46,083 nucleotides of DNA from Gnetum montanum (lineage: Eukaryota; Streptophyta; Gnetopsida; Gnetales; Gnetaceae), in NCBI GenBank assembly GCA_015680685.1, contig MNCI01008066.1, positions 855,846 to 901,928 of the forward strand, given 5' to 3'. Shown here one piece after another: positions 21,164-30,489 of this stretch. Within the stretch, counting starts at the first letter, position 1; each line of letters begins with the position of its first letter. The notes beneath the pieces are model-generated. The model did not search any database, was not told where the DNA came from, and saw only the letters and a list, made by a program, of their open reading frames with translations. The translations under genes were made by a program, and so were the position numbers.

Positions 21164-22228
21164 AGTTCTTGGCACTAGAAGGAGGGCCTTTGCTTGATTT
21201 CTGCAGCCAAATTTGATTGCCCTCATAGCCAATGTTGCTTGCCTTCTAGAAATTTCTAATTTTTGCAACAAAAACCTTGAAGCCACCTTTGAAAAAACCA
21301 ATGTCGCCGCTCACCTCCCTATAGTAGAAACTCCAATGTTGATGTTGTAGGTGGTTGGGTGTTGAGTTTTCTAGCATCTACTGTAAATTTTAGTAGCCAA
21401 GACCAATGTTGAACACCTACCTACAATGTTCCACCTTCACCATAATTTTCATAACAAAACCAATCTTATCATTATTACCAACCAAAAGTACTTTCTCCCT
21501 AATTTGTGTCTAAATTTGGCATTTTCCAAAACCATCTTAAGAAATTTATAGGTTTTTATTTTGGCTATCATACTTTCCGCTTCCTTTACCAATATTGATT
21601 TTAGAAGGTGTGAGATCCCATCATCTCATCCCCTCTTTTCCCCCCTGTCATACTTGGGGGTGTGATAGCTAAGAGGCTAATGTGGGTAAACCTTGACCCC
21701 AACGTTCTTAGCCTGCCATTTTTGGTAAAGGGGTAAGCCCCGCACTTTATCCTCCACTTACTAATAGTAAGTAATTCTTTTTGATCATTTTTACCTATTT
21801 CCACTAGATTTAAACTTTGTAGCAATTCCAACAATCAAAATTTACATCCTTTTCTCCACACCTATAATAGCTTTCACCCCTTGTTACCAAAATTGACTTT
21901 GTAAGGTGTGAGATCCTCCCATCTCATCCCCTCTTTTCCCTTTGCCACACCCAAGGGTGTGATAGCTAGAAAGCTAGTGTGGAAATCAAGGAGCATGATA
22001 GTTAGAAGGTTAGCATGGGTAAAGTTTGCTATCACCTTTGCACCTTTCCATTTTGGGTAAAGGACTATACTCCCCCTTACCCACTATTTGCTATTTTTAG
22101 GAAGTATCCCATTTTTGACCATATTTACTTCCTTTGATTGCTTTTGATTTCCACTTGTTGGAATCTACTTTCATTTTGTGCTTTTCATAATCTACCTTGA
22201 GTAGTTCTCATTAAAATAAGCATGTCTC
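21164..22228 (+). other. leader of element D with primer-binding site and a 298-bp tandem duplication
   Basis: TGGCACTAGAAGG at 21170-21182 is the primer-binding site and matches element E. A direct duplication with a period near 298 bp occupies about 21590-22185: AAGGTGTGAGATCC recurs at 21605 and 21903, and GGTGTGATAGCTA recurs in both units. There is no supportable reading frame. Confidence 0.6.
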
Positions 22229-25100
22229 TCCCATGATCAATTAAGTTGCCTTACAACTACATTAAGAATAGGTCAAATCAACAAGCTGTGAGGGTTTATG
22301 ACCCTAAAGACCTTGCCACCATTAAGTGTAGGAAATCTTTGAGGGTCAGAGGGGAGAGTCCTAATTTTGCAGCCATAAATGAGGATCATTATAACTTCAT
22401 TTGTGCTAAAATATAGGTAGGCATGATAATTCCATGAATTGAAGCTGAGGCCATGAGGGAGTTTGAGCTCATACACAAGAGTGGGAAGGAATACATCCCT
22501 TCCTCGTATGACCAAATTCCCCTTAATGATATCTATGCTAGTATCCTAGCCCAAATGATTACTGTGGAAGAGGAAGATGACAAGGATAAATTTGGGAATA
22601 ATAGGAAAAGGAGGATGAATTTAAGGTAGAATCTAAGCCTAAAAACATCCTAGGATGACTGTTCCAATAAACATTCCCCAAGGTCTCAACACCTTCCTCT
22701 AATGCTTTTATTTTCTCCATGGGCATGGTGTCGACATCTTCCACTCCTTCTTACCTTACTACAACAGACCTCATGCTTGTTATAGCCACACATCAAACTT
22801 AGCCAACGCCACAATGAACAAATCATAATACATCAATGTTGTTTACAACATAGTCTCAATATATAAAATCATCAACAATGGTTTTTAACATCACAAATCT
22901 GCTAACTACTCATATGAGATCCATTATGAGTCCCTAAGCATCACAAGGATCTTGTACCCCCTTTATCCTATTTGTGCCTTAAGTACTAGCACATACATCC
23001 TTTTCTTTGTTTTGTTCATAAGCCACAACCATAATGCAACCACTTCCTTCTATCATACAATCCATAGCGAGGCCACAAGCCTCACAAAAGATGTCACAAC
23101 CACATGTGCAAGCCTCACAGCCAATAGGACTAGCACAAGGCTTGGTTCAAGCTTTCTAGATGATCCAGGACTTGACAAAGGAGTTGAAGATTCTTAATGC
23201 CTCTACATCCCAAAGTGTAAAGATCATGAACTTCTACAAGGATGATCCTATTATTCCTATGATCCCACCTTTGACACTTCCTCTTGGTATCCCTATCACC
23301 CAGTTTAGCAATTGCAATGTAGAAGGTGACCCTAATGCTCACCTTATAACCTTTAGTATTGCACAATATCTAGAGGATCGGTATCCTCCCTTGAGGACTT
23401 GATAGCTTAGTTTGTTAATCCCTTCAAGTATAACTTGAAGCCTAACACCATGCTTGACCAACTCATGAAGGTTAAGTAGGGATCTCATAAACTCGTATAG
23501 AAGTTCATCCAATAGTGGAATGAACTCTTGAATGAAATACTAGAGCCCATAGCTCAAACTTACCTTTTGGCTATATGTAAGGGGATGATTAATGACTTTA
23601 TCAACTTCAAACTTTACTACCTTGACCCATGGTCATTTAGCCAAGCATTCTCCTAGACCAAGAATATAGAAGATACTATGGAGGCTAGTCATGGCCTAGC
23701 CTATGTAGCATACAAAAACCAACATACATGGAGAGACAAGGAGAAGGGAAAACATAGCAATATGATCATAGCAATTGTGACTAAAGAAGTCAATACCACT
23801 AACTAGGGGCCAAGGACCAAACCACCTAAGGTCCCCACTAATAATAACCATGATAACAGACCTTTAACCTCTGGGGCCATTGTATTGACAATGATCAGAT
23901 CCAATTTTGAAAAGAAGAATATGTCCAAATACACTATGGATGTATCCAATACAAAAAAATTTCTGAAGCTTCCCAACAGAAACATGGTAGACTTTGTGAA
24001 ATATCCAAGGATCCCACTAGAGCAACAAATACCTAAATACTTCAAGATAGCCTACTTTTGGCACTATGACCGACTACCCAGTCATGGCATACTCTTTTGC
24101 CTTATGCTAAAGGATGACTTGCAAAAGATGATAGATAGGGGAGAGTTGGTTCTATATGGATCCAACCCTATCCAACCTCAAAACCAATTGATGCAAGTGT
24201 ACAAAGACCCATTGAATGCTAACAATGCTACATATATCCTATTGGCATTCAATGTTGATGATAATTAGAGATCCTCAAGAGAACCATTTGTGATTCACAT
24301 ACCCCCTTATGGTGAAAGGGCTTCTTTAGCTTCCACTAGTTCAAGATTCCCTTTTTTTGTAAGGATGCCATCACAAGTGCCTCCTAGGAAGCCATTTATC
24401 ATCAGGGTGCCCAACCCACCATAGCCCAACCAACCATAGCCTCATCGACTGATAAAACCGCCCAATAGCTTTCTATGGTGGAAAATGCTATCACATCTTT
24501 CTCACAACCAATAACTGATAACCAAAATGCTCCAAACAAGCAAATGAAGATGCAAAAAAAAAAGCCCAACAATAAGGCCAATAAATAGATGGAGGCATGA
24601 AAGGAAGTGGGCCCACCAAAGCCCACTCCCATATTAGTTATACCCATGACCTCCTCTTCCCACCCCACTCAAAACAATAAACCACAAAGGGAGTCCCAAA
24701 GCTCATGGCCAGAAGAATGAGGAGAAGCCCCAAAAATCACAACCTAAGACCGAAGTAAGAATTTTATGGTGCATGGAGGAAGTGAAGCACAACAAGGGTG
24801 ATAAGCCTATGGTAAACGAGAAAACCTTCTTCAGTGCAATAGATTAGGTTAGCTGCTCTCTTAAGCAAAAGAACACTACTTTGAGCTTGTATGACCTTGT
24901 CATGACTTCCACCACATATCGTGAGGCATTAATCAAAATTCTAACTTCTATCCCTGTTAGTGAGGATATCCCCACTAATGAGGAATCTATCCATGCAATG
25001 ATGGTTCTTCCCACACCTAGGGATGAGAAGTCAACACCCCTAACATTTCATGATAGTGAAATTAAGGTTAACCCCAAAAATGGTGAAATTAATAGGGCTC
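22229..25100 (+). pseudogene. gag of element D (decayed)
   Basis: Gag homologous to that of element E. The N-terminal region reads KSLRVRGESPNF, then HYNFICAKI and TAG (22414-22416), the same place as the E stop. The capsid-type domain starts near 23165 with KIMNFYKDDPI, then VEGDPNAHLITF; further matches are LMKVK.GSHKLV.KFI and WNELLNEI near 23465-23545. At 23885-24268 an open stretch holds a zinc-finger-like module, SHGILFCLMLKDDLQKMIDR followed by GELV, a Tat/Ogre-type feature in which the first Cys residues are lost. A Pro-rich linker with KPFIIRVPNPP follows near 24390. The CAG-to-TAG type of stop predominates. No product is possible today. Confidence 0.8.
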
Positions 25101-25560
25101 CTCTATTCATAAATATATGCATAGAATAGTTTAAGGTGAATCAGGTGCATGTTGATGATGGTGTGACTACTAATGTTATCCTGTGCACCATTGTTGAATG
25201 ATTAGGCTTAACAAAGCAAATACAACAAACATCAATAGCCACTCTCAAGTATTTCAACAAATTGAGGGTTGCTATCAAGGGGTCCATTTCCATAGATTTT
25301 GTGATAGTGGTGTAATTCGCCATGACTACAAATTTCTTGGTGGTGGATGAGATGCTTGGGTTTAACCTTATCCTAGGAAGAACTTGGTTGGCTTGATTAC
25401 AAGCTGTGTCTTCTCCCATCCACCAAGACATTCACCGTTTTTATGAGAAAGGTGAGATCATCATTCATGATGATAATGTAGTGTCCCTGACTATTAACAA
25501 CATGGATATAGAGTAGGGGTATGAAGTGGAGTTTCAAGAAGAAACTTCCAGTCATAAGAT
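25101..25560 (+). pseudogene. aspartic protease of element D (decayed)
   Basis: Tat-type protease. NRAPLFINICIE near 25095 corresponds to NRALHISVEC upstream of the active site; VHVDDGVTTNVIL near 25145 is the active-site strand (D-D/N-G). FNLILGRTWLA near 25362 and AVSSPIHQDIHRF near 25400 correspond to the NCLLGRPWI and AVPSSLHQ motifs. The order and spacing match the family. Three or more TAG/TAA/TGA codons interrupt it. Confidence 0.75.
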
Positions 25561-25913
25561 CTAATAATCTAAGATAGATAAGAAAGCCAATAATAATAAA
25601 GATGGATAGTAAGATGCATCATGGGAAGAACTCCCATTTAACATCATTAGTAAAGGTGATGGTGAACATAAATTTATGTAGATAGCCTAGATTTCTACTT
25701 TCATTTGCATTTTACTTATGTATTACAACCTTTATTTTCTATTAATTTTATGCATGATGAAAATAAAAAAATAAAAAAAAATCCTAATAAAAAAATCTCA
25801 AAGATTGAAAAAAACCATAAAAGTTTAAAAAAAACAAAAAAAATTATTACCAAAAAAATATAAGACTTCAAGGGCCTATCATGGTCTAAAATTGGCAAAC
25901 CTATGGGATGTTG
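25561..25913 (+). other. A-rich junction between protease and tandem repeat, element D
   Basis: No coding potential. 25755-25860 is strongly A-rich on the plus strand. This is where RT, RNase H and integrase would lie in a complete element, so a deletion junction or a non-autonomous layout is implied. One partial, diverged repeat-like stretch (GGCCTATCATGGTCTAAA) occurs at 25873-25890. Confidence 0.5.
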
Positions 25914-26103
25914 AGGCCCTAAACTACCATCATGACCTGCTAAGGCCTTAAACCAGCATCATGGCCTATTGAGGCTTTAAACCAACATGATAGTTTGTTA
26001 AGACTCTAAACTAGCATTGTAGTCCACTAAGACTTTCAAGTGGTGTTATAGTCCACTAAGACTCTAAACTAGCATCATAGCCCACCATGGCCTTAAACTA
26101 GTG
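25914..26103 (+). repeat. 29-bp tandem repeat (6.5 units), element D
   Basis: Six full 29-bp units and a partial seventh, each with an AGGCCTTAAACCAGCATCATG-like core in eroded form (for example AGGCCTTAAACCAGCATCAT at 25943). Same unit length and core as the element C repeat on the opposite strand. Confidence 0.85.
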
Positions 26104-26458
26104 ATAAATGTACATCTGAGCATGGTTTTAAAAAAATTGTAGCTAACCCTTGTCTATTCATAATCTCATAGTTCTCGACATAGCCAACGTAGCCATATTC
26201 TGCATAGATATTTCCAACACTTATAACCTAAGAACCTTAAAACAATAAAGTAATCAACAATGTATATAGCCAAAACCAAAACTAAAACTTAAAATTCAAA
26301 ACATGTTAAATAAAATAATATAGCCATGGCCACATTGTGTGGCATAAATTTTAAAACTATCAATCATAAATGATAAAATGTGTACAACTCAAGTATTGGC
26401 CAACATAAGCCATACAATCTCAAGCATAAAATTAAATAAACAGTAAAAGACTATCACA
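26104..26458. other. non-coding interval 3' of locus F
   Basis: AT-rich DNA between the element D tandem repeat and the last exon of locus F. No reading frame, LTR end or inverted terminal repeat was recognised. It would contain the 3' untranslated region of F, if F was transcribed. Confidence 0.3.
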
Positions 26459-28133
26459 TCATGCATCTGATGGTGCCAAGGGGGCATTTGGAGGAGGAGG
26501 AAGAGGTGATGCATCATCATCATCATTGCCTACACCACTGAGGCCACTAACATCATAAAATGCTTGTGAGATAGCAACACACAACCAGTAGTAATCATCC
26601 TAACCAAAATTGTAACATGAACTATGTGAAACAAAAAACATAAAACTAAAAAAGAATAAAATATGTATAATAAAAACTAAAACTTGAAAAATTCCAAACA
26701 TGAAAGCCATCAAACTTGTGGAGAATTTGACTCTACAAACTCCTGGGGAAGATAGTGAAGGCTAGTCTTCAAATGTTGGAGAATCTAGTCTTCTATCATG
26801 TTGGTCCAATTAATGTCCCCTAAATTGATGTTCATGAGGATGTTGGTTCTATCCACACCTATTCATGATGGTGGCTCCCATGAGATTGAAGCTGTAGTGG
26901 CCTCATTTGTAGCCATGGTGATCTATGGAGTAGGAAACTCAACCACTATTAGAGTGCTTTCAAAGAGGTTGAAAACACTCTTAGCTTGAATGCCTTGAAT
27001 GAACATCTCTCTCTTTTGCCTTTCGATTGTTGACTTCTTCAGCCGTTTCAAATAGGGATCTTGATCAACCTTATACTTGTGCTTGTAGTCCCTTTGTATA
27101 TTGCTCCACTCTATGACCCAAGCACTGTAATATTTCCAATCCTATGCCTTTTGAGAGATCAAGTTCATCTGCATTTTTTTCTCATGCAACTCTTGAGAGA
27201 GAGCAACCTTATCATGGATAGTGTACTAGTAGTGGGTCCATGTGATCTCTTTGGTTCGTAAGGCCCCCAAGTTCTCCACCTAGGCATCCATGAAGGTCTT
27301 ACGCTCGAGATTCTAAATCCTCTTAGCTTGCCTGTTATTTTCCTCCTCTAAGGCCATAACCTACTCCCACAAGGATTTGTTAGACCTCTGAATCTCCCAT
27401 GAAGCTTTAGCACATGAAACTGCTAGATCAGTGGTAGTTTCGTAAAGCTTCAAGGGGACATGTGTGGTGTTAGGAGGAAGTTTAGGCAAGGAGTCAACTC
27501 CATGTCTTACGCTAGATTCCATGTGATTGATGGTACTAAAAAAAACAAAAATAATAATCATGAACTTAATATACAATATAGTTGTAGCATAAAATACATC
27601 TCATAGCAAAATTTCTAAAGAATAACAGAACATAATTCTTACCAATTTCAAGTGCAACCTATTACAACTAATCAATGATGTCATTTTCCATCCTGTGCAT
27701 GAATTCTATCTTGTCCGGGACCTCTACCCATAGTTTTAAGTGAAACTTAGGCACACGAGCCTCTACTGCTAGCTTAGGAACTATGATAAGCATAACAATT
27801 GTTAGATAAGTAAGAACTCTAAAACCAAACATAAAACTATAGACAATAGTGAGTAGAGCATAAGTATACCTACACTCTCCCCTTTATTCTCATGTTTATC
27901 TTCATCATCATTGGAGATTATAATTAGAGACTTCCTAGGTAGCGACCTATTGAAGAAGGCTTCAAGATCATCCATATCTTATTACAAGAGTGCCTCCTCT
28001 ACATGCCTTTGCTCTTCCTCTACTATATCTCTACACCTTTTCTCTTCCTCCTCAACATGCCGATGTTCCTCCTTTGCTTGCCTTTGTTCTTCTTCTATAG
28101 TAGCAGCTTGGGCTGCTAGGTTCCACTGTTGAT
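26459..28133 (-). pseudogene. locus F exons 5-8: coiled coil and acidic/proline-rich tail
   Basis: Exon 5 (28133-27870) encodes a Glu/Gln/Arg-rich coiled coil (IEEEQRQAKEEHRHVEEEEK) and an acidic stretch (SNDDEDKHENKGE). Exon 6 (27780-27643) has VPKFHLKLWVEVPDKIEFMH. Exon 7 (27535 to about 26716) starts TINHMESSVRHG and has further heptad-like segments (MALEEENNRQAKRI, LSQELHEKKMQMNLISQKA). Exon 8 (26599-26459) ends with six Asp-rich residues, a PLPPPPNAPLAP run and a TGA stop. Introns are 80-110 nt, typical of plants, and carry consensus GT and AG. The exon 7 donor is not resolved. Several TAG codons sit where Gln would suit the coiled coil. Confidence 0.55.
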
Positions 28134-28227
28134 CTATAGCCATAAATTATTAGATAAGCTAGCATGAATAGACATAGAACAAAACATATCCAAAAAATAA
28201 GGAAAAGAAAACATAGTTGAAGTATAC

Positions 28228-29276
28228 CTATGACTGTCTAGTCCAAGTGTGGGATCTTGAAGACAATCTTTTGCTTGGAGGGTAGGTTTGTTGTTGGTGG
28301 TGCTTCTTCTATGAGCCTCTTAAGGTTGGCCTTGGCTTCTTAAGTGGCTTCAGCACATAATGGCTAGGCCCTCTTGATGTTTGTTGGAAATGTAAGAGGT
28401 GCCTCCCCCATGTTGTTAGGGGATTCACACTGACTAACATCAAGGTTCTTGGTGGTCATGGATATTGAATCTCCAATACCCTTTGGTGCGTTCTGAGCCC
28501 TCATGGTTGGGTAGAGATGCTTTACCCAAGGCCTAGAGAGTTTTCATGGATCTTGGTGCATCCATGATCCACCTCTCTTCACCACCAAAAATTTTGCAAA
28601 TGTCTTCAGGTAGCTTGCAAAAAATGCATGGTGCATGTGTACTATCATGGAAGAATCTATTCAAATTTTGAGGATTTCCTCTTTAAGGCTTGCAGCCAAG
28701 AAAACAACCTAGTTAAAATGAGCTCACTTAGTTAGAAATTTCTTGAAGGTCCACCCTGTGCAACGTCAATCACCTTCTTTTGTAACAATAATTTATGAAA
28801 TACCTAAGACTTGAACAATGGATAAGACCTTTTTGCGTTAGGGTTCATAAAGCTATTACAAGCAAGACCGAAGTGGCCCTTGGTAGCACTAAGCCATTTC
28901 TCAAATTTTGTATAGTGGTTATCCTCTTTCATTAGTTTGGTGGCAACTATTATACCATCAACAGGAATACCAAATAAGCCATGGAAGGTAGTCACATTGA
29001 TGGAAATAGCAATGGATAGGCCTTGTATTGTGATGTGAAACACATCGATGTTTTCATCAAAAGAGTCAATGATGTTCATATCTATAGAAGGGATGATAGG
29101 ATTAGGTGCCATAAAGATTTGAAGAAAACCTACATGATTAATGTTTGCTTGAATGTCTTCAGATGCCTTCTCCCTTAACCACTCATATGCGGGTCCCACC
29201 TCATCAAACCTTAGAATGAGATTTTCCACAAAATGTCGAGTGAGGGGTATAATAACATCTATGGGAGTGGAAGGCC
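28228..29276 (-). pseudogene. locus F exon 4 (largest exon)
   Basis: Starts after an acceptor TTATTTATAG at 29277 and ends at CATAG|GTATAC. An open stretch of 141 codons (29229-28804) reads ENLILRFDEVGPAYEWLREK, then FHITIQGLSIAISI and FHGLFGIPVDG. After a frame shift near 28790 it continues with HMHHAFFASYLKTFAKFLVV and a Ser/Thr/Pro-rich end (EAPPTTNLPSKQKIVFKIP). The FGIPVDG context loosely recalls the ALGLPE stretch of the A/B accessory gene; this is weak. Joining exon 3 to this exon needs one extra nucleotide, so one boundary or an indel is unresolved. Confidence 0.55.
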
Positions 29277-29300
29277 CTATAAATAAAAGACAAGTGCTTG

Positions 29301-29305
29301 ATGTT
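29301..29305. repeat. target-site duplication, left copy (ATGTT)
   Basis: ATGTT next to the LTR start TGATGAACG. The identical word follows the right LTR at 42584. Five bases is the normal duplication for Ty3/gypsy integrase. Confidence 0.85.
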
Positions 29306-30244
29306 TGATGAACGACAAGGCACCCCTATGTCCAACCATATGAATCACAAAGCATTCATGTGCAATCTGGTCGAATTCTATGGACTTTACAGTTTCTGGT
29401 ACACAAGTCTTCTAGGAAGTGAACCTTGCCCTAAGGTGATTCATTGTCTTCCCAATTAAACTTGTGAAGCATAATGGTATGGTTAAGAGTAATTGAGGGA
29501 TATCATTTTTATCATTTTGTGTTTTATGTTTTTTGGTGCTTGAAGAGAGAGAGAGAGAGAGAGAGAGTAACTTAATGACTAATCTAAATTAACTAACTAA
29601 CTAGTCTCTAACTAATTCTAACACAAGCATTCATTCCTACTTTCTGTACACATCTTAAACCCATGTATCCACTGCTGGGTTACCAAGCACTACGCTACTG
29701 GGCATACCAAGCAATAACGCTACTGGGATTATGCTTGAAGCAATCGTACTTATGTATTTAATCTATCTAGCTTATCTTTCTTAATTAGCTTAATTGCTAG
29801 AGAACATTAAATAATTAACTAAAAGAATTAAATGCATAAATAAATATATAAACTATATAGAATTCTACAAGGTTTATCAAGAAGCTCATATTTATTGTCG
29901 TACATACTGTCATGCTTAGGTACAACAATGCTCAAATATAGATTTGTACACTTAATGACTCCTGCTGTGGGCACTCGGGAGAAATATTCTAACTTTCAAA
30001 TATAAAAACTGTAAGAGTTCATCTACTAATATGAATATAATGCTCATAAACATGGCTAGGAGCTTGTATTTATAGTTTTTGCTCTAGGGCTATGTCAACA
30101 AGGCCCCATCAATGTAGCAAATGCTACGTTGATGCAACCCCATCAATGACACAACACCATGTAAATGGGGCCTCATTGACGAGGGCCCATTGACAAGGTT
30201 GCATCAATGGGGGCCCATCAATGTGGCTTATTGATACTTCATTA
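29306..30244 (-). repeat. 3' LTR of element B
   Basis: About 939 bp. It contains TATAAATA at 30074-30067 (minus) and the U3 motif array at 30080-30230. A plus-strand (AG)12 microsatellite at 29544-29567 is interrupted and shorter in the 5' LTR near 41915, which accounts for much of the length difference. Confidence 0.9.
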
Positions 30245-30489
30245 TATCCCCATGACTAAATGAAAACTCATCCTCAAGTTCTTTTACAAAATTGGGAAGG
30301 TATGGGATTATTTACTGAATCTTAACAAAACAAAACAGAACAAATTAACTCAACAAAACTGAGTACTTGAGTTTATAGATCAACAAATTACAAAAATTGT
30401 GGTGTTCATGACACAAAATTGAACACCATTACATGAATTTACCAAAATTTTGACAACACATCCTCTAATGATGTGAAGATAGTGGTGAA

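Larger units (their letters stand above)
20262..26103 (+). mobile_element. element D: Tat-like gag-protease derivative without RT/integrase
   Basis: Plus-strand element with a 5' LTR (20262-21163), primer-binding site (21170), a long leader, gag (from about 22229), protease (to about 25560) and the 29-bp tandem repeat (25914-26103). Between protease and repeat there are only about 350 nt of A-rich DNA, so RT, RNase H and integrase are absent. No 3' LTR is recognised before locus F begins. Gag is homologous to element E, and the 29-bp repeat is shared with C, so C, D and E belong to one family. Confidence 0.7.

Noticed and set aside
27911-28132. 73-residue plus-strand open frame rich in Ser and Cys
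   Set aside because: It is antisense to the Glu-rich coiled coil of locus F exon 5.
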